Shown here: positions 48,328-57,600 of the stretch, in pieces
Layout: each line of letters opens with the position of its first letter
Numbering within the stretch: the stretch's first letter is position 1
Assembly (NCBI GenBank): GCA_964036275.1
Contig: OZ038435.1
Location: forward strand, 29,617,521 to 29,681,520
Direction: 5' to 3'
Length of the DNA: 64,000 bases
Source: Litoditis marina
Lineage: Eukaryota; Nematoda; Chromadorea; Rhabditida; Rhabditidae
The notes under the pieces: model-generated
The model's database searches: none
What the model was told of the DNA's origin: nothing
Seen by the model: the letters and a program-made list of their open reading frames with translations, nothing else
Translations under genes and position numbers: made by a program

Positions 48328-48911
48328 ATTTGTATAAAAAAACGATGTAAAGTGAGAGACGATTAGCTTTTGAGATTGAACTGCATGGAATATAGAAAAG
48401 GAGGACAATAACTCAAGAGGGAAATGAAAAATGTAATCTCGCAATTTTCATGGGTCAAAAACATTTTGTTTTTCAGTGAAAAAAAAACTTGCAGCAAACA
48501 ATTAGATGAAACGTCCTAATATGATTATCACCATTGATTCAAAAATCATAACAGAACAGAGTACACTATAAGTTTCTTGAATATTCATGTAAAGTTAGCA
48601 TTCTAATAGCCTAAGTGTGCACTTTGTCGTTTCACGTTTCCGAGTTCTGCTGTGTTTAACATGTTTCACGTGACTGTGCGATAGACTGACAGTATAGCTG
48701 ATTTTTGTTTCAGATACGTTTTTAGTGTAAGCGGACTTTTCTAAAAGATTTAGCATATATTTTTTGAATCAGTCTGTCAGGATGATCATGAAAATTGCGA
48801 GATTAGATTTTTTTATTTCCCTCTTGAGTTATTGTCCTCCTTTTCTATATTCCATGCAGTTCAATCTCAAAAGCTAATCGTCTCTCACTTTACATTGGTT
48901 TTTTATACAAA
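48328..48911. mobile_element. Foldback element C with a MITE in its loop
   Basis: Ends ATTTGTATAAAAAAACGATG and its inverse. The arms (GTAAAGTGAGAGACGATTAG and onward) pair almost perfectly, meeting at AATCTCGCAATTTTCATG and its inverse. The central region contains a 132-bp CACGTGA MITE (48564-48695). Confidence 0.88.
48564..48695. mobile_element. 132-bp MITE with CACGTGA ends
   Basis: Reverse-orientation copy (GTTTCACGTGACTGTGCGAT), nested in the loop of foldback element C. Confidence 0.7.
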
Positions 48912-49059
48912 TTGACCTCTTTTTCTATATTTCCGAAGGAAATAATGAATTAATAGATATGAAATAAAGACATCTAATCAATTATTGCTTTTTCAGAGTT
49001 TATTCAATTCAACAGGTTAATCGAACAAAAACAAAAATAAAAACTATGTTGATTTGCAG

Positions 49060-49915
49060 AACATAAACTGCGTTAGAACTCTGGTTAGTAAGCATTCTCT
49101 CAGAAACCGTGATCAATCCTTGATTTCGGGCAGCGCACGTGTGGCGCCGTCCATTTTTTTTTCTTTCGTGACGATTTGGCTCAGTCGGCAGAGCAGCGCA
49201 CTACAGTTCAGTAGGCCGAGGGTTCGAATTAGGGTTGTTAATCGAGTTTGAAATTTCGAGTTTTCGAGTTTCGAGTTTTTCGAGTTTTGGGAAAAAACGA
49301 GTTTTTCGAGTTTCGAGTTATTCGAGTTTTGGGAATTTCGAGTTTTTCGAGTTCGAGTTTTCAGCGTTTCAAAAAAAATCGAGTTTTCGAGTTTCGAGTT
49401 GAACTCGAAAAACTCGATTTTCGAGTTTCGAGTTTGGTCGTTAAGTTTTAGTTTTTTATCGAGCTGAACAAATAATAATTTTTCGAGAAATTCGAAAAAA
49501 GAAGCATTTTATGTTTGAAATAGCAAAAAAAGTGCTGTGAAACGCTCATTCGTCCAATATTTCTGACTTGGGACGAGGCCAAACTCGAAACTCGAAAACT
49601 CGAACTTTTCGAGTTTCAAAAATTTCGAGTTTTTCGAGTTTCGAGTATTTCGAGTTTGGAGAAAAACCGAGTTTTTCGAGTTTCGAGTTACTCGAGTTTT
49701 GGAGATTTCGAGTTTTTCGAGTTTAACTCGAAATTTCGAGTTATTTCGAGTTTTTTCGAAATTCGAGTTTGGCTTTAACAACCCTAGTTCGAATCCTTTC
49801 ACGGACAGCATTTTTGTTTTTGTTCGATTAACCTTTTTATGTAGTCAGGATCTCTACGGATTAACACAATTGCTTTTCCAATATATTTTAATCTATTCAC
49901 ACACGCTGGGTTGAT
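49060..49915 (+). mobile_element. SINE-like repeat (family 2), copy 1, split by hAT-like insertion
   Basis: AAGCATTCTCTCAGAAACCG, TTTCGGGCAGCGCACGTGTG, then a tRNA-like body (box A TTTGGCTCAGTCGGCAGAGC, box B GGTTCGAATCC) and tail TTTTTGTTCGATTAACCTTT. The hAT-like element has inserted inside box B. The second copy is at about 49930-51370. Confidence 0.75.
49230..49786. mobile_element. hAT-like MITE built of CGAGTTT repeats
   Basis: Ends TAGGGTTGTTAA and TTTAACAACCCTA. An exact 8-bp duplication GTTCGAAT (49222-49229 and 49787-49794) was produced by insertion into the SINE's box B. The interior is TCGAGTTTTCGAGTTT-type repeat. Same family as 1522-1960. Confidence 0.88.
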
Positions 49916-49985
49916 GCTTTAAAAACAAAAACTGCGTTACGAGTTTGGTTAGTAAGCCTTCTCTCAGAAACCGTGATCAATCCTT

Positions 49986-51140
49986 TTCATTCCACCATTT
50001 GTGTCGGTCGTGTGAGGTGACCCCTCTCGATTGATTACTATGCCATCGCTTCGTCCAAAAATGGTACCACTTCGAACCCATTTTTCCACCCTTTTGAGTG
50101 AAATCAAAACACTCAACGACAAACTCGACTCTCTGACCCAATCTCTACCCACTATTATTCAATCCCAACTCCACCACTTCAATGATCGTCGCTGTCTCAC
50201 TATTTATGGTCTACCAGAGGATTCTTCAACAAAGAAAAAGGTGAATGCGGTTTTCAATTTGGTATCCGTCTCTCCATCTAATATTTCCATTCTTCACCGT
50301 TTGGGTAAACCTCGTCAAGATGGTTTACCTCGTCCACTCAAAGTATCTATCAAAGATGGTATTCCGTTTCCTCGTCTAATAGATCTATCTACTGCTATGA
50401 AATCTGATGCTTCTATGTCAACTTTTCATGTTCGAAAGTTCGAGACTCCGGAACAGCGGAAGGCCGGATTCCTCGCCAGACAATCGAAACGAGACGCCGC
50501 CCCAGCTGAGGTCACCGACCAAACTACAACACCAGCACCGTCTGTCGATCCTATTCTGCCAAACGAAATGGAGTTAGTTGAACAAACTAGAAATGTCGTT
50601 TCCAATCTTGTCTCAGCATTTCCATCTCCAAACTCTATATCTCCTCGTTCAACCCATTTTGATGATCAACCTTCTATCCAAAGTCCCGTCCCTGTTGAAG
50701 TTACACAAATATCTGATGATCCTTCTCCTATGTGTGATTCACCATCCATAATCGACCCTCCACCGTTCCATGATGCTCTCGATGATGTTTCTTTGAAATG
50801 TGTAAATGACAATGTTGACATGTTGTATAATATGCACCTGAGTGGTGTTTCCATGCGTGAACGATACAGCTGTTTCCATGGTTGCTATCAATTGATCCCT
50901 CATCTGGCCCCAATTGTATCTGACGTGTACTTTGATCGCTATGGTTTCCGGTTTAACATCAATCAATCTTGGGTACCCTTTCCATCTCGGTCTTCTCACT
51001 GAGTCTCAGTAGTATCAACAAATTAGCAACTTGCGTATGTACTAGTTTTTCTTTTTCTTTATTTTCTCAAATATCAGTTCATATGGTTTAAATTCGTAAC
51101 TCTTTGTTTGTCCATCACTATACTGATAAAGTTTATTATT
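49986..51140 (+). mobile_element. ORF1-only non-LTR retroelement (HAL1-like)
   Basis: A 1155-bp insertion flanked by the 7-bp duplication AATCCTT (49979-49985 and 51141-51147) inside a SINE. It has a 54-bp leader, one intact reading frame, a ~138-bp 3' part and ends GTTTATTATT. There is no reverse transcriptase or endonuclease. Its insertion duplication shows it moved, presumably with enzymes supplied by a full LINE elsewhere. Confidence 0.8.
50040..51002 (+). CDS. LINE ORF1-like protein (coiled coil plus RRM-like domain)
   Basis: A 320-codon frame starting at ATG 50040; an in-frame TTG lies 9 bases earlier. Residues about 10-50 are a leucine-repeat coiled coil (THFSTLLSEIKTLNDKLDSL). Residues about 55-140 match the RRM-like core of non-LTR ORF1 proteins (RCLTIYGLPEDS, SILHRLGKP, RPLKVSI). 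Then follows a proline/serine-rich linker and a C-terminal aromatic segment (FDRYGFRFNINQSWVPF) that I do not recognise. ORF1 proteins bind element RNA as multimers. The frame is open and free of stops, so the element is young or the protein is still selected. The lack of any CCHC knuckle and the long acidic linker are unusual. Confidence 0.7.
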   Translation: MPSLRPKMVPLRTHFSTLLSEIKTLNDKLDSLTQSLPTIIQSQLHHFNDRRCLTIYGLPEDSSTKKKVNAVFNLVSVSPSNISILHRLGKPRQDGLPRPLKVSIKDGIPFPRLIDLSTAMKSDASMSTFHVRKFETPEQRKAGFLARQSKRDAAPAEVTDQTTTPAPSVDPILPNEMELVEQTRNVVSNLVSAFPSPNSISPRSTHFDDQPSIQSPVPVEVTQISDDPSPMCDSPSIIDPPPFHDALDDVSLKCVNDNVDMLYNMHLSGVSMRERYSCFHGCYQLIPHLAPIVSDVYFDRYGFRFNINQSWVPFPSRSSH

Positions 51141-51370
51141 AATCCTTGATTTCGGGCAGCGCACGTGTGGCGCCGTCCATTTCTTCCACTCTAAGGGCTA
51201 TTTGGCTCAGTCGGCAGAGCAGCGCACTACAGTCCAGTAGGCCGAGGGTTCGAATCCTTTCACGACCACCATCACTTTGTTTTTGTTCGATTAACCTTTT
51301 TATGGAGTCAGGATCTCTACAGATTAACCTAATTGCTTATTCAATATACTTTAATCTACTCCAACTACCA

Positions 51371-53262
51371 AAAAACAAAACAACAGCTCACTTCGCACAC
51401 TCCGCACATCTAGAAGTGATTGTGAAAGCAGCTGAATGCAAGGTTTCCAAGGCGATAAAATGGCTCATTTTCAACCGATTGGTCCAAGATTTCAGATTTA
51501 CACATAACTCTGCTGTTTCTAACTATATTCCAAATTTCAGACGAATCGGTTAAATTCGTCGGTTTTGCGGCCGCCGCGCCACGCCGCGCCACGCGGCCGC
51601 CGTCGGAAGACATTTTTGCGAGACGGTATTCAGCATAACTGTAGATCACTGGTCGCACATTAAATATCGAATAGCTCAATGATAAAGCCTTTCCTCCTCT
51701 ATCTCTTTCCATCAAAATCTCAAAAATCCGTTCAGGAGTTTTTGAGAAAATGGCATAAAACCACTTTTGAAAGTCCGCAATGTTGTGATCAAAAACTAAT
51801 CTGCGCAGCGCTTCGCACTGCGCGCGATGATGAACTTTTTCTTTGTTCAGCTCACACTTCTTCTTCTTCGTTCTAGGACCTTCTTCAAGACCAAGTTCAA
51901 CTTGTTTGTACTGTTATTCTCAGACGTTATCGCGCGGAACGCGAAGCGCTCTGCGTGAGTTGTCTTTGGTTTGGCCATTGCGGACTCGTTTTTTCCTTTT
52001 AATTAACAAAAAGCTTCGAATATAATCTTTTTCGAAAACTAAAAGGAGTGAACGTTAGAGAATCACGAATTGAACATTGTGTGAAAATTTCAGCCATATC
52101 GAATTATTTTCGCCTGGGTTATGGTTTCGTGTCGTTGTTGAAAAGTTCCGCCGTAATTCGTCCCTCGTCACTCGTCCCTCGTCCCTCCTCCCTCGTCCCT
52201 CCACCCTCACGGAATTCTGTCCGCATCGTAGTGGAAAAACTACTGAACCAATTTGGCTGAAATTTGGAACATCTATTCTAATGCAAAAGTTAGCCCGTCG
52301 CGCCAAATATGAGATGAATACATCATCATTGGCGCCCGGCGCTGGCGCCAATAGGCGCCAAAAACGGAAAAACACGTCAACTAAAATGTTGAACACTAAT
52401 AGAAATTGAATAATTTGGTGGAAAGAGTGAAAGTCTTCTTCCAAAACTGAAATTTTCCTTCTGGCGCTCGAACCAGGCGCCAGATAGCGCCAAAACCCAA
52501 ACTCACGACAGCGTCAATGGAATCGTCTGAAATTTGGTACACTAAATAACTATCACATGGCAAGTAAGATGCTCAATCTGAAAATCAAAAAAGTTTTGTT
52601 GGCACTGTGCGCTGGCGCCAATTGACGCCAAAGTTGGAAAAATATCAGTTATCGTCAATCAAACTGTTTCAAGTTAACAGATATTGAATATTCCAATGTG
52701 AAATATAGATCCACAGATTCAAAATCGAATTTTATCTTCTGGCTCGGAACAGACGCCAAGTGGCGCCAAAACAAAAACACACGAAACTGACAATTGAATA
52801 GTTTGAATATTGCTCCAAAAAGTAATTGACACATGTAGTGTGTACTGGTAGCTCAAAAACCTAGAGAATTTCGTTTCGTTCTGGCGCCAAACGCGTGTGC
52901 CAATTGGCGCAGGAATGAAAAAAAAGTTTCAACATGAAGGTTTTTGATGTGGTATTGGAAATAATGGCTATATTGTGAGTGAGTTGGTGTCTCTAATTGT
53001 AGATTTGTCAATGGCGCCAATCCCATTCGCTTATCGCCGCTAAAAGCGGTGTACATGTCAGTCGGAACGTTTAGCGTTTTTGTTCAGTTCTTGATAGTCA
53101 CAGAGCCAGTAACTTGCGTTATATTACAACACCAGCTATTTTATGGTCTGCATTCGGCTTAGTGCACACACAAAACTGAGATTTCCATAATAATATCACA
53201 AGATCCACTCTGTGAGTAGGCAACATATGAAGTTGTAGGAGTACAACTAGCAAAAAAAGGAC
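51371..53262. other. Transposon-derived stretch rich in GGCGCC motifs
   Basis: No gene. Contains a GC palindrome (51791-51818), a CGTCCCT-type short tandem repeat (about 52160-52212) and recurring GGCGCCAA/TTGGCGCC motifs between 52330 and 53035. The phrase TTTGGCTGAAATTTGGAAC resembles the interior of the 23655 Helitron-like element. Confidence 0.5.
51843..51935 (+). repeat. 90-bp dispersed repeat
   Basis: CTTCTAGGACCTTCTTCAAG-type sequence shared with 55136-55225 in a chemoreceptor intron. Confidence 0.55.
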
Positions 53263-53635
53263 AATTAGTAAAAAGTGGGGGAACCAACAAATGTGTGAGT
53301 TGTGTTTGGTTCGACCTCGATATCAGCAAAAAGTGAACGGTACGAATTGCTGTGATACTGTAGCAGAAGTACTCTGCAAAAATAGAACAATACAAATTTT
53401 GCACAATAGTTCACAACGCACGCATTTCGTCGAAGTACACATGAAATACCCTTCCGCAAATTTTGAAATATCATGCGGGCTTCGTGCAACATTGTGCAAA
53501 ATTTGTATTGTTCTATTTTTGCAGAGTACTTCTGCTACAGTATCACAGCAATTCGTATCGTTCACTTTTTGCTGATATAGAGGTCGAACCAAACACAACT
53601 CACACATTTGTTGGTTCCCCCACTTTTTACTAATT
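53263..53635. mobile_element. Long-arm foldback element (373 bp)
   Basis: Arms of about 145 bp starting AATTAGTAAAAAGTGGGGGA are nearly perfect inverse copies, separated by an ~80-base loop that includes CACGCATTTCGTCGAAGTAC. Reading frames on the two strands encode almost the same peptide because of the symmetry and are not genes. Confidence 0.92.
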
Positions 53636-54023
53636 ATTTGTTAGTTGATTTTGAAAAAAATGAAAAAATGATTTTCGACTGCACTCAATGTTAGGTAAAC
53701 AATCAGTGCTACTCAGAATGTTGCGTTAAACAGATGCCGAAATTTGGATGTGACGACGAGTGAAATTCTGAAGCCTAGAGGACGTCGTGTGCGAACTTTC
53801 TCGGAACTCTCCAAAACTTTCAGAACGACTGCTACAACGTTCATTGACGACAAAGTGACGTCAAGTGCTGAATTTAGAGTGACGTCAGGTAAGATTCTGA
53901 AGGTCAGACGACGTCAAAACTTCACTCCTACCAAAACCTCTTGAAACGTTCCCAAATACTTAGGAACATGGAGAAAGTTTCAAAACGAGTTGCCAAACAA
54001 GTAAAAACATGTCCGCTAGACGG

Positions 54024-54053
54024 GCGCGCGGCGTGAGCCGCGCGACCGGCTAG
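54024..54053 (+). mobile_element. Helitron-like 3' terminus
   Basis: Hairpin CGCGCGGC-GTGA-GCCGCGCG followed 5 bases later by CTAG and host T, the classic Helitron end. The matching 5' TC end could not be fixed; much of 51400-54053 may belong to it. Confidence 0.6.
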
Positions 54054-54370
54054 TCACCCAGTACAATACACCGGTCCTTGTCCTTACCCATGAATGAGGT
54101 CTATTGCTCAAAATATCAGATTGTTCATTTGTACTTCGGAACCATGTATAAGTGACCATTTACGCCTTCACAGAGCTGTGAGCAAAAAGAGACATACAAA
54201 ATAAGGCTAATAGTATGCTATTATTGTAATAGTGGCTCAATGAGCACTCTAGTGAACTATAACTTCTCATTTTCTTGATATTCTTGCTCTATTTATAAAG
54301 TTGCATATTGTTGCATCTAATAACTGAGGATTTTCACCCATCACCATATGAAATGGAATATAATATATTA

Positions 54371-54452
54371 TAGTCGTCGCCAAGGCGGGATGGTACTGTA
54401 TAGCTGAATTTCCGCTGTGTACAGTCCGACAAGAGACAAAAAGTTGAAATTC
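54371..54452 (+). mobile_element. SINE-like repeat (family 1), internally deleted
   Basis: TATAGTCGTCGCCAAGGCGG and GTACTGTATAGCTGAATTTC are followed directly by GAGACAAAAAGTTGAAATTC; the tRNA-like body is missing. It lies just downstream of the chemoreceptor stop. Confidence 0.6.
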
Positions 54453-54664
54453 GGAACTTCCTACAGGGTGTTATTCAGCTTGAGTAATAGTTTGGTCTCC
54501 AATCACAGCAGAATTGGGAGCCGATATCATAGCGTTTGGTAAAATGCAGTGGCGGAATCTGGAACACCAGCAAACTGTCTTCATTTATTTGGTGATTTTG
54601 AACACAATGATTAGCACGTAACAAAACTTATAATAAACTTTTTTACATTTCATTTCGCAAGTAT

Positions 54665-57600
54665 CTATCTAAGATCGCGCCTCGTTCCCGAAGTACTTGT
54701 GAATTCCATCACCGCATGAGAGGGCTTTACGAACTTCTGACCGATTATAGGAAGGTGGACTAGTCCTGAAATGATGAATATAGTTGTCGCTTAAGAGAAG
54801 ACGGACGTATACTGTATACATCACTCCGTGCTGTGTAAGAACACATATAGACGATTCACCAGCGCTGCTATCAGCCAAGTTGGTATAGTGGTTTGCGACT
54901 GTGCCTCCCGTACTTTTGAGCGCGGTTCGAGTCACAAATAGGGAGTATATTTTGTATCTTCTTCATGTGTGACTCGTATGGAACTATTGGAATCGAAGAT
55001 ATCGCAAAAAACTCTCTTTACTCCAATGAACAATTACAACGAACTTTTATCGCAGGTTCTCACAGAATTGTGAGCTGAACTGATTTTGTGATCCATAATC
55101 TAGGCGAAATAAGCTTGCACTAATATTATGGTTTCTTTGTTCAGCTCACCCCTCTTCTTCTTCCTTCTAGGACCTTCTTCAAGACCAGGTTTAACTTGTT
55201 TGTCCTGTTATTCTAAGACGTTATTATTTGTCAGTTTTACAAGTGGAAAGTTGATTTTATCGAAAACCGTAAACTCACCAGAACAAATAAATTTTCGATA
55301 TGGCTGAACGAAGTAGAATGAGAATAGGCAGCTGTACATTGGGTAACCGAACAGGGCCAGATAGGCAAAGTGCTGTAAATACTAGGTTGAACATGCTGCA
55401 AAGTATTTCGGTGGAATATTTACCTTAGTAAAAACAAGATTCTTGAACGTCTCTCCGTTTATATGTTGTAATAAATATAATTAAACGATGACATACAGCC
55501 TTTTGAAAACTTGAAAAAACAAAAAAAAAACAACAATTAAATAAGCAAAAATAGGTTAAATGAAATCAAGTTAATAGACATAGTTTCGGCCTCCAAGGTG
55601 TATAAGGTGAAAAACAGCCTGGAAATTCATTGGCACGCTGCCAAAATCTCAGTAGGAATGACTGGAACTATAACCTGTTGTGTGCGTCTCACATTACCTA
55701 GCAGTCAGAATACGAGTATATTGAGAAAACTTTCTAACCAACAAACCTTCAACCAATCGTGTGACAGAAGATCTGGTCTGTGAATGGCATAGAGAGAAAT
55801 ACCGGCCGCGATTGGAACAGTTATCATGACTACCGGATACAGACTCTGAAATAGCCAGAGATCACTAAAAACGGATCACACGGGACAACTATGTCTACTC
55901 AAAGTTACCCTTCAAAAGATGCAGCACACCATTGGATACGTTTATTGCGGAACAGATGAGTTAGTGTGTATATATGTGAAAGATAGTGTGTACAAGCCCC
56001 CCTCCCCCTTTATGAAATTTATGGCCGCCAGGGCACGCCAGATAGATAACCCGACGTGTCTATCCCATCCAGCGTCTTTGGCTTTGCGCACTATTTCGGC
56101 GGAACCCCGTATTTCGGCAGCATAGAAGAGCGTATGATTGAGTAGACGCAGAATTAGATGAATAGGTGGGGATACTCATGTACACCACCTTAGGAAGGTT
56201 CAGTAGCGCGTATATACTAAAAGCAAACTGAATAGTCACGTACAGTTAGCATTCTAATGAGGCATCGTACACTTTCTAATTGCACGTTTCTTAGTTCTGC
56301 TGTGTTTACCATGTTTCACATGACTGTGCAATTGACTAACGGTATAACCAACGTACCTGCAGCACCAGCATGATGGTCATCTGTTTCTGAGCTTTGAAGG
56401 TGGCCGGCGACATGCTGGCTTGGTTCTGTTTTATCTTTCTCAAAATAGCCAGCGCGGACGAGATGTTGACTATGTGGATAACAACCAGTCCCGGCAGAAG
56501 AACGACACCTGAGCACGTATGCTAGAAGATCCCGGAACCTTCATCCTATCCTTCGTCTCTCCAAATATGCGCTATTTCTCTGCTCTTACATCCCGCCGGG
56601 ATGTAAGAGACGAGAAACAGTGAGGCAGAGGGAGAGACGCAGGTTGGGATGAAGATGCTCCGATCTTCTAGCATACGTATTCCGGAAACGTAATAGAAAA
56701 TAATTAACAGATAAGTTGGGATATTAATATTTGAATCATTCTATCAGAAAGATTCTCTTTATGAAAAGAATTTCTAATGAAGAACAAGGAAGACCTGCAT
56801 CCTGCATCTCTCGCCTCAGTGAGTTTGAGAGTTAGTAGCACTTTTCACGTGACACAAAATTTGAACAAATGTTAAGAATTACAAAAGTTCGTACAAAAAA
56901 ATAAGAAGGATGTCGAGTGAAAATCCACGCAAACGACTCCCTCTCGATGCTGGAGATAGTAGCCAAATTGGGATCGATATCCACTGGCTTCTAGATATGG
57001 AAGCATTTCCTGAAACAGTATCATTCAGTAAAACGTGGAAAATGCAGTTTCTTGTGTTTTAACAGTTGTTAACTGCAAAAGGAGAACGTTGGAAACGTAT
57101 TCAATCATACTAAGTACTATTTCTACTTTTCAAATAACACTTTTTACCTCAACATCTCTGAGTGATAAATATAGACTTGGAACAAAACAGAGACAGAACA
57201 ATATGTTGATAATGACAACTAGAATAAAACCCTTCCACGACAGTACGAACTGTAGCATCGAACTCTGAAATGACGAACTTTCAGTCGAGAAAGATCGAGT
57301 TGACGCAAAACAGTGAACATTCAATTGCTGTTGGTGTCTTGGTAAAGTTTTTCGAGATTTCTATCACTCTCGTCATTCCTACATGAGCATATTTACATAT
57401 ATTTATATGCTTATTCATTCACGCCGCTTCGTTGCGAGGCGATGATCATCATACATGTCACAGATTTTTGTAGTAGTAGCTCTTCTGGGTTGATCTTGGT
57501 CTTTTCTTCCCACGCACTGATCACTGATAGTTCAAATTAACAGCTAGACTGGTGATTCACATGTGGGTTTCTACCTGCTGCAAACAGTCTTTTTTCAATC

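Larger units (their letters stand above)
49930..51370 (+). mobile_element. SINE-like repeat (family 2), copy 2, split by retroelement
   Basis: AAGCCTTCTCTCAGAAACCG up to GATCAATCCTT, then a 1155-bp insertion, then TTTCGGGCAGCGCACGTGTG with the tRNA-like body (51198-51265) and tail. Confidence 0.75.

Noticed and set aside
53291..53607. 94-codon frames on both strands encoding nearly the same peptide
   Set aside because: Caused by the perfect symmetry of a foldback element.
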